A stretch of DNA of 64,000 bases from Leptospira wolffii serovar Khorat str. Khorat-H2 (GTDB lineage: Bacteria > Spirochaetota > Leptospiria > Leptospirales > Leptospiraceae): positions 62,001 to 126,000 of the forward strand of contig NZ_AKWX02000023.1 in NCBI RefSeq assembly GCF_000306115.2. The letters are read 5' to 3'. Under the pieces are notes generated by a model. That model saw only the letters and a program-made list of their open reading frames with translations, did no database searches and was not told the origin of the DNA. Of this stretch, positions 54,815 through 63,785 are shown piece by piece. Numbering within the stretch: the first letter of the stretch is position 1; the number at the start of each line of letters is the position of its first letter. The position numbers and the translations under genes are program-made.

Positions 54815-56240
54815 GTTTAGAAAGGATCGGATAATTCGGATTCTCGGCGGATGCATACCGCCGGGTATCGTTCTATTCTTTTTTTCCCCGGAATTTTTGC
54901 CCGGAAAAGACATCTATTGGTATGGAGTGCAGGCTAAGTCCTTATTGCATACGGGGAAACTTCATTCTCCGGATCCCTCTCCCGTTTTTTCTATAGTAGA
55001 GTTTTTGTTTCGGATTTTCGGAGAAACGGAGAGCACATTATTCCTGTTCGGTTTTATTACGTACGGTTTTCTCGTTCTCTCCGGATGGATCGGGATTCGG
55101 TTTCATTCTAAAAGCATTCGGATGGAAAACAGGATCGGATTTCCTTTCTTTCTTTTTCTCTCCGGGATTTGGATCTCTTTTCTTTATCCGAAGCAAGCCT
55201 GGGGATTAGGTTTCTTCGGAATGGGAATCGGTTTTTGGATCGGTCTTCTGCATTTGAAAGAAAGGAGGATCGGGAAACTTTCCTATTTGATTACGGCGCT
55301 AGTCTGTTTCGGAATCTCGATTTGGTTTCATTCCGTTTTTCTAATTTTGTCGGTTTGTATCCCGATCGGCATCGCTTTAAATTACTTGGCTTTGAAAAAA
55401 GCTTTAGATTTTTCCAAGGGCCTTTTAATCGGTTTTTCGTTTATCGTCCTCCTCTTTATTCTTCGGATTCTTTTGCCCGATTTGTCCTTTTCGGAGAGAT
55501 GGAAGTTCGATTCGGATTTTTATTTTCCGATTTTAGAAACGTATCGCAGTTTCGGCTCCGCTCTTCTTCTGGAATGGTTTTTAGCATTCTTTCTGCTGTG
55601 GAGGAGAAAAACTTCGTTATTCTATCTTTGTCTTCTCGCAGCCTTCTTATTTCCCTGGGCTTCCTTCACGGATTTACAGTTCCGAATTTTTCTATCGGTG
55701 CTTTGGATTTCGGAACTTTCCATCGAAGGAAAAGAAACGGATCCTTGGTGGGGACTTCTTGTTTGCATGCTGTGGATCTTCGGTTTAAGATCCGATTCCA
55801 CTCATTTCCGTCATAATTATCCCGAGTTTCGTAAGGCTTTGCATTCTCTTCCTAATGATTTTCGCCCGGGGTTATTGGTCGCTCACCATGGATTTTGCGA
55901 ATTCATTAAATTTCATCGGGAACTGGATTGTCTTTCTTGGAAGCCCGACGAAAAGGCGAAGCAAGAATTGCCTTCCGGTTCCGAAATCTACCGAATCGTA
56001 CAGGGCTTTTCCTCTAGGGAACTAGAGAGCTCTTTCGATTCGAACGGAGGCTCGATTTTTAAAAACGGAGTTCTGAATTTGGGGGATTACCTTTTAGTAA
56101 AAGAACGAGACTGGGATAGTTTCCAATCTATTAAGGAGAAGGAGAGGGATGAAGAAGTTCTTTCTAGAATCGAGAATTGGAGAAACCCTTTCCGGACAAG
56201 ACCTAAATTCATCTTAAAAAAATACGGAAAGCCCGAATGA
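54810..56240 (+). CDS. Polytopic membrane protein, GT-C-like, possibly with a non-AUG start
   Basis: The frame is open from about 54810, with no ATG, GTG or TTG until 54897. The stretch from the ATT at 54810 gives a convincing first membrane helix (ILGGCIPPGIVLFFF), and GGAAG lies 6 bases upstream. So I place the start there, about 476 residues. About ten membrane helices follow, with PGKDIYWYGVQAKSLLHTG in the first loop, as in GT-C enzymes. Family not certain. The VanW gene overlaps by 4 bases. Confidence 0.62.
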   Translation: MEFRKDRIIRILGGCIPPGIVLFFFSPEFLPGKDIYWYGVQAKSLLHTGKLHSPDPSPVFSIVEFLFRIFGETESTLFLFGFITYGFLVLSGWIGIRFHSKSIRMENRIGFPFFLFLSGIWISFLYPKQAWGLGFFGMGIGFWIGLLHLKERRIGKLSYLITALVCFGISIWFHSVFLILSVCIPIGIALNYLALKKALDFSKGLLIGFSFIVLLFILRILLPDLSFSERWKFDSDFYFPILETYRSFGSALLLEWFLAFFLLWRRKTSLFYLCLLAAFLFPWASFTDLQFRIFLSVLWISELSIEGKETDPWWGLLVCMLWIFGLRSDSTHFRHNYPEFRKALHSLPNDFRPGLLVAHHGFCEFIKFHRELDCLSWKPDEKAKQELPSGSEIYRIVQGFSSRELESSFDSNGGSIFKNGVLNLGDYLLVKERDWDSFQSIKEKERDEEVLSRIENWRNPFRTRPKFILKKYGKPE

Positions 56241-57055
56241 AAACGAATCCGTTCGACTTTAGAAAAAGAATCGTTCGGTCCCGTTTGCGGATGTTTCTAG
56301 GTACCTTGTATTTCAGAACGAAACGAAGGCTCAAATGGATATGGGAACGATCCGCTTTCGCTCGGAAAAGATCGGAGTCCGATCTCCCGTATACGATCTC
56401 TCGGCATAAATCTCCTCTTTTGCGCGAGCTAAAAGACGTGGAGATGATTTTACAATATAATAAAATTAAGAATCTAGAAATCGCTGCATCATGCATAGAT
56501 GGGTTGATTTTGGAACCCGGCAAAGTCTTTTCCTTTTGGAGACTCGTAGGAAAGCCGAAATCGAGTAGGGGTTTTCTTCCGGGAATGCAGCTACGAAACG
56601 GAGGATTTTACTGTGCCGTAGGAGGAGGTTTATGCCAAATGACGAATCTGATCTACTGGATGACTCTACATTCTCCTCTTACCGTGATCGAAAGATGGAG
56701 GCATAGCTTCGATGTGTTTCCGGATTCCAAAAGAACTCTTCCTTTCGGCTCGGGCGCGACCTGCGCTTATAATTATGTGGACCTTCAAATTCGGAACGAT
56801 ACCAAATCGGATTTCCAGTTAAGAATCCGTCTAGATAAAGAATATCTAATGGGAGAATGGCGATCGGAATTTCCCGCACAACTGTCGTACGAAGTGTACG
56901 AATCCCGTCACGAATTTCGCTCGGAGCCCTGGGGCGGCTATACCAGGCGCAATGAAATCAGAAGGAAGATTTTCCAAGAAGGCGATCTCCTAAAGGACGA
57001 ATTCCTGACGGAGAATGTGGCCTGGGTGATGTACGATCCTATTCTCCCTGAATGA
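56237..57055 (+). CDS. VanW family protein
   Basis: 272 residues. The VanW domain is unmistakable: PGKVFSFWRLVGKP, GFLPGMQL, VGGGLCQMTNLIYWM, LHSPLTVIERWRHS and FGSGATCAYNYVDLQI. No signal peptide is seen; the N-terminal 60 residues are very basic. VanW function is unknown, though it is often linked to peptidoglycan or envelope genes. It is coupled to the membrane protein upstream and closes the trio. Confidence 0.9.
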   Translation: MKTNPFDFRKRIVRSRLRMFLGTLYFRTKRRLKWIWERSAFARKRSESDLPYTISRHKSPLLRELKDVEMILQYNKIKNLEIAASCIDGLILEPGKVFSFWRLVGKPKSSRGFLPGMQLRNGGFYCAVGGGLCQMTNLIYWMTLHSPLTVIERWRHSFDVFPDSKRTLPFGSGATCAYNYVDLQIRNDTKSDFQLRIRLDKEYLMGEWRSEFPAQLSYEVYESRHEFRSEPWGGYTRRNEIRRKIFQEGDLLKDEFLTENVAWVMYDPILPE

Positions 57056-57243
57056 AGTCGGCCTTAAGCTCCAAGTCATTTTGGCAGATTCTACCCAGAA
57101 GGCGGGTTGAATCTTGGTAGATTTAAAATTCCATCGGTCCGTTCCATTCCCTTGGATAGTTTTTGCATTTTTTGTATGTTATAGCAGATAATATCTTGTA
57201 AAACAGATGCTTCTTCTGTATTATTTGGGGAGGAGTAAGAAGA

Positions 57244-57879
57244 ATGGCACTTAGACTAGGTGATGTGGCTCCGGATTTCCATGCGGAAACTTCCGAGGGC
57301 CCGATCGATTTTCATAAGTATTTAGGAGAAGGTTGGGGGATTTTATTTTCCCATCCCAAAGATTACACTCCGGTTTGCACGACAGAACTCGGCTACGTGG
57401 CGAAGATTAAACCGGAATTCGAAAAAAGAAACGTAAAGGTTCTGGCTCTTTCGGTGGATCCGCTGGATTCTCATAAAGGCTGGATCGGAGACATCAACGA
57501 GACCCAGAACACCACTGTAAATTATCCGATCATTGCGGATGCGGATCGCAAAGTCTCCGGACTCTACGATATGATTCATCCGAATGCAAGCGAGACCACT
57601 ACTGTACGTTCCGTATTCGTGATCGGTCCTGACAAAAAGGTGAAACTCACTTTGACGTATCCCGCATCCACCGGTAGAAATTTCGACGAGCTATTGCGAG
57701 TGATCGATTCATTGCAATTAACCGCGAATTATAGCGTGGCGACTCCCGCCAATTGGAAGCACGGAGAGGATGTGATCATCGTTCCCGCAGTTTCCGACGA
57801 AGATGCGGAGAAGAAGTTCCCGAAAGGTTTCCGTAAGATCAAACCGTATCTGAGATACACCCCTCAACCGAATCGCTAA
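57244..57879 (+). CDS. 1-Cys peroxiredoxin
   Basis: 211 residues. Thioredoxin fold with the peroxidatic Cys in HPKDYTPVCTTELGY, the Arg of TTVRSVFVIGPD and a long C-terminal extension (KHGEDVIIVPAV, FRKIKPYLRYTPQPN) typical of the Prx6/1-Cys subfamily. It reduces peroxides. AGGAG precedes the start. A strong intrinsic terminator follows. The 188-base upstream gap holds AT-rich promoter-like sequence but no PerR box I could confirm. Confidence 0.95.
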   Translation: MALRLGDVAPDFHAETSEGPIDFHKYLGEGWGILFSHPKDYTPVCTTELGYVAKIKPEFEKRNVKVLALSVDPLDSHKGWIGDINETQNTTVNYPIIADADRKVSGLYDMIHPNASETTTVRSVFVIGPDKKVKLTLTYPASTGRNFDELLRVIDSLQLTANYSVATPANWKHGEDVIIVPAVSDEDAEKKFPKGFRKIKPYLRYTPQPNR

Positions 57880-57883
57880 ACTG

Positions 57884-57927
57884 AAAAAGAGAAGGAAGAT
57901 CGTTTTCGCCTTCCTTCTCTTTTTTTT
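57884..57927 (+). terminator. Intrinsic terminator after the peroxiredoxin gene
   Basis: A 10-bp perfect stem GAGAAGGAAG (57889-57898) and CTTCCTTCTC (57910-57919) with an 11-base loop. It is extended by an A tract before and eight T (57920-57927) after. It ends the peroxiredoxin transcript; the inverted order could also serve the convergent gene at 57945. Confidence 0.9.
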
Positions 57928-57944
57928 CGATCATCTTTCCGAAA

Positions 57945-58637
57945 TTATTTCCTTCTATCGGAGATCGCTCGTTTGGCGATTTCCATTCTGAGATCCTGGG
58001 CTTTTTTTCTGGATTCTCGGATTTTATGTACTAGTGAAGGGGGACTAACGCTAGGATGGCCGGAGCGGAAAGGAGGATCCGGATTGTATTCCATCATGAG
58101 TTGTATTTCCTGAGCCGCTTCGCTTCCTCTAATCTCCGAGACCACTCGTAGAGCGAAATCAATCCCAGCAGTGATTCCTCCTCCCGTGATTCGATTCCGG
58201 TCGATTACCACCCTGTCGGTGGAGATTCCGATTTCGGGAAACAATTCTAGGACCGGTATCGAGAGCCAATGTGTGGTCGCCTTGTAGCCGTCCAGGACTC
58301 CCGCAGCGGCTAAGACCAATGAGCCGGTGCAAACGGAAGTCACGTATTTGCAAGACTCCGATCTGGCTCGGATCCAAGAGAGTAGGTTTTTGTTTTCCAT
58401 CATCGGGTTGACTCCTATACCTCCCGGAACGAAAAGCAGATCCAAGTCCGATACTTCTTCCCAGGTTCGATCGGGAAGAATGGAGAGTCCCTTCTCGGAA
58501 CGAACCGCTTCCTTTGTTTCGGCCAAGAGAAGGATCTCCGAGTCCGGCATCCTGGAAAATACTTCGTAAGGACCCGTGAGGTCCAATTGGGTCAGATCTG
58601 GAAAAAGAATCATACCGATTCGGAATTTTTCGGACAT
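57945..58637 (-). CDS. DJ-1/PfpI (ThiJ) family protein
   Basis: 230 residues from ATG 58637, with AGGAG upstream; an upstream TTG at 58670 is less likely. Nucleophile elbow VTSVCTGSLVLAAAG and FVPGGIGVNP. This lineage contains isonitrile hydratases and the sensor part of AraC-type regulators, but no DNA-binding tail is present. A Cys-Thr-Gly elbow and a late RIRTGGGIT-like patch (NRITGGGITAGID) fit the isonitrile hydratase-like branch. Confidence 0.87.
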   Translation of the reverse strand: MSEKFRIGMILFPDLTQLDLTGPYEVFSRMPDSEILLLAETKEAVRSEKGLSILPDRTWEEVSDLDLLFVPGGIGVNPMMENKNLLSWIRARSESCKYVTSVCTGSLVLAAAGVLDGYKATTHWLSIPVLELFPEIGISTDRVVIDRNRITGGGITAGIDFALRVVSEIRGSEAAQEIQLMMEYNPDPPFRSGHPSVSPPSLVHKIRESRKKAQDLRMEIAKRAISDRRK

Positions 58638-58743
58638 GTTTCTAAAGACTCCTTTCGTACCGCCGCACAAGCGAAAATTCCATTCTACCGGAATCCATAG
58701 CTTCGAATCTTCTCTATTGATCTATATTTTATTCTAATTTGGG

Positions 58744-58769
58744 ATATTCCGAATTGGGAAGTAGAATAT
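58744..58769. promoter_or_regulatory. Short inverted repeat before the XRE gene, possible operator
   Basis: ATATTC (58744-58749) and GAATAT (58764-58769) are separated by 14 bases and end 6 bases before the TTG start. An AT-rich stretch upstream could hold the promoter. Autoregulation is common in XRE regulators, but this site is only inferred. Confidence 0.28.
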
Positions 58770-58775
58770 ACCTGC

Positions 58776-59069
58776 TTGGCTAAGTCGATTTTCACCGAGG
58801 AATACAAGGCATTTCAAAAGCTCCTTCGAAAGGCGAGGGAGGAGTCCGGCTTGACTCAAACGGATGTGGCAAACGCCTTAAAGGCTCCCCAATCTTTTAT
58901 TTCTAAAGTGGAAGCAGGCGATCGTAGAATCGATGTGATCGAGTTTTGGAATCTCGCAAAATTATACAGGAAACCGGTGGAGTTCTTCTTTCGATTCGAG
59001 GAAAAAGAAACTTCCAAATCCAAATCCAAGACTCTGAAAGTCGCTAGTTCCAAGAAAAAGTCCCGTTAA
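58776..59069 (+). CDS. XRE-family HTH transcriptional regulator
   Basis: 97 residues, TTG start. An HTH of the Cro/CI type in the middle: LRKAREESGLTQTDVANALK then PQSFISKVEAGDRRID. The C-terminus is a basic Lys/Ser tail (SKSKSKTLKVASSKKKSR) that may add DNA affinity. No partner toxin is adjacent. Single gene with AT-rich upstream sequence. Confidence 0.88.
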   Translation: MAKSIFTEEYKAFQKLLRKAREESGLTQTDVANALKAPQSFISKVEAGDRRIDVIEFWNLAKLYRKPVEFFFRFEEKETSKSKSKTLKVASSKKKSR

Positions 59070-59190
59070 ACCTTACTTGAGGCCGTTGGGAGCCAAACGA
59101 ATCCTTTTATATCTTCTCGGAAAAGAGATAGTCAGAAAACTACTCCGCGGAAAGAAATAGATCCGTAGGTTTTTCGCAACCGTATGCTAA

Positions 59191-60210
59191 ATGAGATTCG
59201 ATCCGATTCGAAAAGTATTTCTTAGACCCACGAGCGCCTGGATAGCAGGTTTGTTTGCAACCGCAGTTTTTTTCTTCGTATTAGGCAGATCGAGCTATCG
59301 TAAATCCGAGACTTCTTTCTTTACAGGAGCTTCTTCGGAGATTTCCAGTTCTCGCAAATATCTTTCCGAAAGACCCCATCTTTTTCTACAGAATGTGCGA
59401 TTCTATTGGCAGAAGGATATCTTTATCCAAACGAGTAGACTCGCTTTAGAAGCGATTCCTAAGAAAGGGGACCTTCTATTATTCGATCGCCCCGAATCCT
59501 TTTCTCTTAGGATTCTTTCCGGGAACATACAGATCACTTGCGCTAGCTTGGAAAAATTGATTAACGGAAGACTATTGGCCTTTCCGGAATCCACTTTAAG
59601 GAAGATTCGCCTCTCTCCGGTGTATCATAATGGCGTTTGGAAATTGAAGGTAACCGGAGAAGTCAAACTCATGGTTTGGGTCGGCTTCGAAGGGATCGCA
59701 AGTATAGGCTTGGATTTGGAGACGGGCAGGGTACTCATGGAAAACGAGTCCGTCCAGGCGCTTTTGAACCCGTATACCAAGGAATTATTGAATACGGTAG
59801 GTCTTTCCATAGAGGATTTGGTCCGTTTTCCGGAAGGAAAGGGTCTGATTATCAATGGAAATCGGATCTATTTCGAGCCTTTTTCCGTGTTTCCCGATCC
59901 ACAGGTGGAGGGAACCCTTCGTAGTATAAAATTGCAAGCGGAGAATTTGGATATCGAGTTTCGTTCCGAATCGGATCCGATTCCTCCGAAGACAAATTCA
60001 AAAAACTTTATATTTGTTTCGGGAGGAAGAACTCTTTTCGGCGGGGTCCAGCTGAATCAAGGGAAGATTCTTCTCCAGGACGATCGGGAAAGCGATCCTT
60101 TCGAATTTTCCTTTCACGAATACAAAAAGGCTCTCTTTCGCGCTAATCTTAGAATGAGCGAGGACGGAGGCATTCAAATCCGTATGGAAGATTCCTTTCC
60201 TTCGCAATAG
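59191..60210 (+). CDS. Hypothetical membrane-anchored protein
   Basis: 339 residues. One N-terminal helix (about 18-32) and an otherwise soluble, beta-rich region of about 300 residues, likely periplasmic. Motifs such as GLDLETGRVLMENESVQALL and NGNRIYFEPF suggest lipid-binding-like sheets, but I do not recognise a family. ATG start. Confidence 0.7.
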   Translation: MRFDPIRKVFLRPTSAWIAGLFATAVFFFVLGRSSYRKSETSFFTGASSEISSSRKYLSERPHLFLQNVRFYWQKDIFIQTSRLALEAIPKKGDLLLFDRPESFSLRILSGNIQITCASLEKLINGRLLAFPESTLRKIRLSPVYHNGVWKLKVTGEVKLMVWVGFEGIASIGLDLETGRVLMENESVQALLNPYTKELLNTVGLSIEDLVRFPEGKGLIINGNRIYFEPFSVFPDPQVEGTLRSIKLQAENLDIEFRSESDPIPPKTNSKNFIFVSGGRTLFGGVQLNQGKILLQDDRESDPFEFSFHEYKKALFRANLRMSEDGGIQIRMEDSFPSQ

Positions 60211-60426
60211 TTTCCTTTTTAGCTCCAAAAAATTTCAGGACCGGAACCGTTTGGCCTTCTACGAGGATCTTAGTCTCCAACGAAGTCCGTCTCCTGCGAT
60301 TTCTTTCCTTTCCGTCTTTTGCACTTCGAACTCAATACACGAAATAATAAATTTCTGAAAATAAATTCCACTCCTCGGATACGTTAGGACCGACCTCGGG
60401 TCAATCAGACGTAGGGGAGAAAAATA

Positions 60427-60936
60427 ATGGGTTTATCTTTTTCTAATATTTTCGGTTTCAATCTTCGAAAATCCTTCTCCGGGATATTCTGCGGATTCTT
60501 TCTGCTTGGACTCCAGGCTTGCATGTTGCCGCAAGTCCGCGTTGCAAATACGGGGGCGTATCCCTCCGACTATGTATATAAGGGGGATCTTGGGGGTCTG
60601 GAAAGAAGTTTGCACTCCGGTTTTTCGGTGGATACTAAAGACCCTTTTACTCGAAATTACACTCCTCTAATGATCGCCGCCAGGGAAGGAGAAACGGAGA
60701 TCGCAGAATTTCTGATACGCAACGGCGCCGATGTGAACGCCAAGACTAGAGATGGACATACCGCGCTCATGATGGCGGTATACAATCGGAATATCCAGAT
60801 CGTATCCTTATTATTAAGAAGTGGCGCGGACGTTCATGCCAAGACTCGCCAGGGACATACGGCTTGGTCGGAGGCGACTCTGGAAGATTCTACTAAGATC
60901 AAGGAACTTCTTTCGAACGCGGGAGCCGGGAAGTAA
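60427..60936 (+). CDS. Ankyrin-repeat lipoprotein
   Basis: 169 residues. A signal peptide with lipobox LLGLQAC (Cys33). About three ankyrin repeats follow: TPLMIAAREGETEIAEFLIR, then DGHTALMMAVYNRNIQIV and QGHTAWSEATLEDSTKI, with GADVNAK and GADVHAK loops. It is a binding surface for another protein at the envelope. The Cys/Gly-rich gene starts 3 bases after its stop, so the two are co-translated. Confidence 0.88.
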   Translation: MGLSFSNIFGFNLRKSFSGIFCGFFLLGLQACMLPQVRVANTGAYPSDYVYKGDLGGLERSLHSGFSVDTKDPFTRNYTPLMIAAREGETEIAEFLIRNGADVNAKTRDGHTALMMAVYNRNIQIVSLLLRSGADVHAKTRQGHTAWSEATLEDSTKIKELLSNAGAGK

Positions 60937-60938
60937 GT

Positions 60939-61274
60939 ATGAAACCGCTTGTGGGGGCGATCGTAGTATTGTTTTTCTTGGAATCCTGCATGAACGAGGC
61001 CCGTTGCAACGAGGACTGTAATCGGGACTTTTCCATTTGCCTGCTTGTAGCGGGTGGCGGACCGAACGCTTTGGGATTCGCTTTGATTTGTCAAAACTCC
61101 TGCACAAACTGCAAGGAAAAATGCCGGTATATAGGCTCAGGCGGAAGCACGAGTCGTTCCAGAACCAGCTCTTCCGGAGGCGGAGGAGGAAGCGGCGGCG
61201 GATCCGGGGGAGGAGACGGTGGTGGCGGTCACGGCGGCGGGGGCCATGGCGGAGGAGGAATCATCCGCTTATGA
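60939..61274 (+). CDS. Small cysteine-rich lipoprotein with Gly/His-rich tail
   Basis: 111 residues. A signal peptide with lipobox FFLESC (Cys18). Eight more cysteines follow, spaced in CNEDC and CTNCKEKC pairs. The last 35 residues are a Gly-rich tail with His pairs (GGGDGGGGHGGGG) that could bind metal. It is translated directly after the ankyrin lipoprotein. No family recognised. Codon use in the tail is GG-heavy, so alternative frames also look open here. Confidence 0.7.
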   Translation: MKPLVGAIVVLFFLESCMNEARCNEDCNRDFSICLLVAGGGPNALGFALICQNSCTNCKEKCRYIGSGGSTSRSRTSSSGGGGGSGGGSGGGDGGGGHGGGGHGGGGIIRL

Positions 61275-61368
61275 AATTCGAATCCGTCTTCTACAAAGAA
61301 AAAAGAGAAACGGTTACCGGTTTCTCTCAGAAGATTCTATACGAAATGGAAGGATGGCTCTTAGAAAG

Positions 61369-62199
61369 TTATTTAGCGAATCCGATTTCGGGAGTAGAAG
61401 CTGTTTCCGGTTTACCGGAGGCTACTTCGTCGAAATAGGTTTCATAATTCGGGAAATTCGTTCCCATAATGCGATCCCAGAAATTGAAATAGAGGCTATA
61501 ATTCCCGTGAAACTTTTGGTGATGCATATTATGATGAGTGGATGTGTTGATCCATTTGGTTAACGGATGGCTTGCCCAACCCTTGGGGAAAAATTCGTAG
61601 CCCAGGTGCCACCAAATATTCATCACCATAGCGTAGAAAGTATGAACTATGAAGACGCCGAAATGGATGGGGACCAAGCTGATAAACGGTACCACGTAGA
61701 TCGCTTCTAAGAAGGCCTCCGCCCAATGGAAATTATAGGCTGCCAAAGGAGAAGGGTTTACGGATTTGTGATGCACTGAATGGACGTAGGGATAGATTTT
61801 CTTATGATGAACGAGTCTATGCATCCAATAAAACCAAGTTTCATGCCAGATCGTTATCAGAACTAAGCTGAAAATAGCATAGGCCCAGCCTCTTTCCGAG
61901 AAGTTGAAATACAACGCTCTCGGGAGGTATCCCAATTTTTGCAGGCTAAAGGAAACTACGGCAACCAGACTGAACATGACCAAAGTGACTCCGGATTGTT
62001 TGATCTCGAAGACCACTTTTTCCCATTTGGGAAAACTCTTTTGGATCCGGAATCTTTCGAAGGTTCCTTTTTTCCAAACCCAGAAAATAAAGAATGCCAA
62101 TCCGGCTATAGGATAATACCGGACCACGTTCATGCTAAGTTGGAATACTGCGAAATTTCTCACACATTCCCAACCGAAGTCGCAAGCGTTAATGCTCAT
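61369..62199 (-). CDS. Fatty acid hydroxylase / sterol desaturase family protein
   Basis: 276 residues from ATG 62199, preceded by TTGGGAGGC; the frame extends to 62286. Four membrane helices and the di-iron histidine motifs HETWFYWMHRLVHH, HSVHHKSVN and HNMHHQKFHG. It hydroxylates or desaturates a lipid in the membrane. The AraC-type gene upstream, reading the same way, may regulate it. Confidence 0.93.
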   Translation of the reverse strand: MSINACDFGWECVRNFAVFQLSMNVVRYYPIAGLAFFIFWVWKKGTFERFRIQKSFPKWEKVVFEIKQSGVTLVMFSLVAVVSFSLQKLGYLPRALYFNFSERGWAYAIFSLVLITIWHETWFYWMHRLVHHKKIYPYVHSVHHKSVNPSPLAAYNFHWAEAFLEAIYVVPFISLVPIHFGVFIVHTFYAMVMNIWWHLGYEFFPKGWASHPLTKWINTSTHHNMHHQKFHGNYSLYFNFWDRIMGTNFPNYETYFDEVASGKPETASTPEIGFAK

Positions 62200-62303
62200 C
62201 TTGCCTCCCAAAATCGATTCGATTCTAAGGGCAAAAGCGTTTTGAGTCGTCCTGTCCGATCGATCCGGATGGAAATAAATGTCCAAACCGATCGAATCGG
62301 ACC

Positions 62304-63410
62304 TTATTTTCTCTTTTTTTGACGGATTCTCTTGCGGTAATCGGAAGGAGTAAAGCCGGTTTCCTTTCGAAAAACCTCGTTAAAAGTCGATTTGGAGCGG
62401 AATCCGGAAGAATAGGCGACGGAGAGTAGAACTTCTTCCGGATCGGATTCGATTCTTTTTTTGGCCTCCAAAACCCTGTGTTCGTTTAATAGCTGGAAGA
62501 AATTCTTTTTCAAATCCGCATTCAGATACTCGGATAATTGGTGGGTGCTCAGGTTCAATTTTTGGGCCAGGTAAGAAAGGGTAAGATCCTCTTGTAGGAA
62601 GACTTTCTCCGAATCGAATAGATTCTCCAATCTTCTCCTGAGATCCTCCCGGTCCAATTTACCAAGTTGGGAGGCTCTGTATTTCTTTTCTTCCTCGACG
62701 ACCTTTTGGACCTCTAGAAAGAATTCCGGATAACCTTGTCTCAAAACGTATAGAGCGCAAAGGAAGATTCCGATCAGGGATCCGACTCCTTCCAAGCCTC
62801 GGATGGATCCGATCAAAACGGAGAAGAAACCGTACAGTAGTATGATTAAGGAGAATAGACTCACGCCTAAGATCGTGAGCATCCTAGGATCTTTGTATAC
62901 GGTGGTGTATCTTACCTGTAGGAAGATGCGGAATAGCGTGGAGAATAAAAAATAAAACATCACCCCCATAGTAACCATAACGGGAATTTTTAAGGAGAGA
63001 GGAAGACCCGTACTTTGTATGGTTCTGAGTAGTTCGATTTTTTCCGGACCTCCTGAAATATAGAAAGGCAGCATCCAAAGAAGAATGAGAAGAGCCGGCA
63101 GCATCTTGATCGAAAAAATCCGCTTGGATTCCGGAGGATTTCCCATGGCAAGAAGAAGGTAACGTTCCAAAAAAGGACCCATCAATGCGGACACAGGAAG
63201 ATGAGTGAGATACAAACCGGGGAAATGAGAGATCATCTTGCAGGTGAGTAAAAACGCATGCGTGAGAAAAATTCCGACCAGAAAAAAGATAAATGCCAGT
63301 AGGTTTTGTTTTTCTCCGCGAGGAGAGGAGAACGTTTCTCCTAAGGAAAATAAGAAGGCGAGTCCCAAAGAAAAAGCCAAGAATAGGGAAGTATAGGATT
63401 GGTTTTCCAT
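62304..63410 (-). CDS. Membrane-spanning AraC-family regulator
   Basis: 368 residues. Six to seven membrane helices in the first 235 residues, then an AraC-type double HTH (about 260-365): LTLSYLAQKLNLSTHQLSEYL and YSSGFRSKSTFNEVFRKETGFTPSDYRK. It is a membrane-bound regulator sensing an unknown signal. It lies 105 bases upstream of the desaturase gene; the gap is short and a promoter may be present. Confidence 0.9.
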   Translation of the reverse strand: MENQSYTSLFLAFSLGLAFLFSLGETFSSPRGEKQNLLAFIFFLVGIFLTHAFLLTCKMISHFPGLYLTHLPVSALMGPFLERYLLLAMGNPPESKRIFSIKMLPALLILLWMLPFYISGGPEKIELLRTIQSTGLPLSLKIPVMVTMGVMFYFLFSTLFRIFLQVRYTTVYKDPRMLTILGVSLFSLIILLYGFFSVLIGSIRGLEGVGSLIGIFLCALYVLRQGYPEFFLEVQKVVEEEKKYRASQLGKLDREDLRRRLENLFDSEKVFLQEDLTLSYLAQKLNLSTHQLSEYLNADLKKNFFQLLNEHRVLEAKKRIESDPEEVLLSVAYSSGFRSKSTFNEVFRKETGFTPSDYRKRIRQKKRK

Positions 63411-63416
63411 CCGAGA

Positions 63417-63785
63417 TTACTGTAATTCCTTGATTCCTATTTTTTCCGCGGCCTTGAGAAGGGAAGAATCCGCGGAATATAATTTAGCGTTTCCTAAAGC
63501 GCAACTTGCTAACAAATGAGCGTCTATCCAACCGATTCCGGCTCCGGATAACGCATTTCTTTCCGTAAAGGTACGGACTTCCTGGTGGGTCGCGGAGGGA
63601 ACCTCTTTGAGTTGGACGTATTCCACTAGAAACGAGGTCTTGTTTTTAAAATTTCCCAGGCTCAATTCTCCCTCTACCATCGGATGGCGCCTGACTAAGC
63701 CGGAGCCCAAAAGCTCCACCAATTTTGGATCCGATTTTCGGAGATGATTGATCCAGACGGAAGTATCTACTAAGACTCCGCTCAT
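63417..63785 (-). CDS. vapC: VapC toxin, PIN-domain ribonuclease
   Basis: 122 residues, PIN domain with acidic metal-binding residues: VLVDTSVWI (Asp7), the Glu in VEGELSLG, GIGWIDAHLLAS (Asp91-type) and LYSADSSLL. It cleaves tRNA or rRNA. Its ATG overlaps the antitoxin stop by 4 bases (ATGA), which is typical of vapBC. Confidence 0.93.
   Translation of the reverse strand: MSGVLVDTSVWINHLRKSDPKLVELLGSGLVRRHPMVEGELSLGNFKNKTSFLVEYVQLKEVPSATHQEVRTFTERNALSGAGIGWIDAHLLASCALGNAKLYSADSSLLKAAEKIGIKELQ

Noticed and set aside
57056..57243. PerR box upstream of the peroxiredoxin
   Set aside because: AT-rich sequence is present but no near-consensus palindrome.
61037..61438. Arg-rich frame overlapping the Cys/Gly-rich lipoprotein
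   Set aside because: A product of repetitive GGN codons in another frame; the lipoprotein frame has a lipobox and start.
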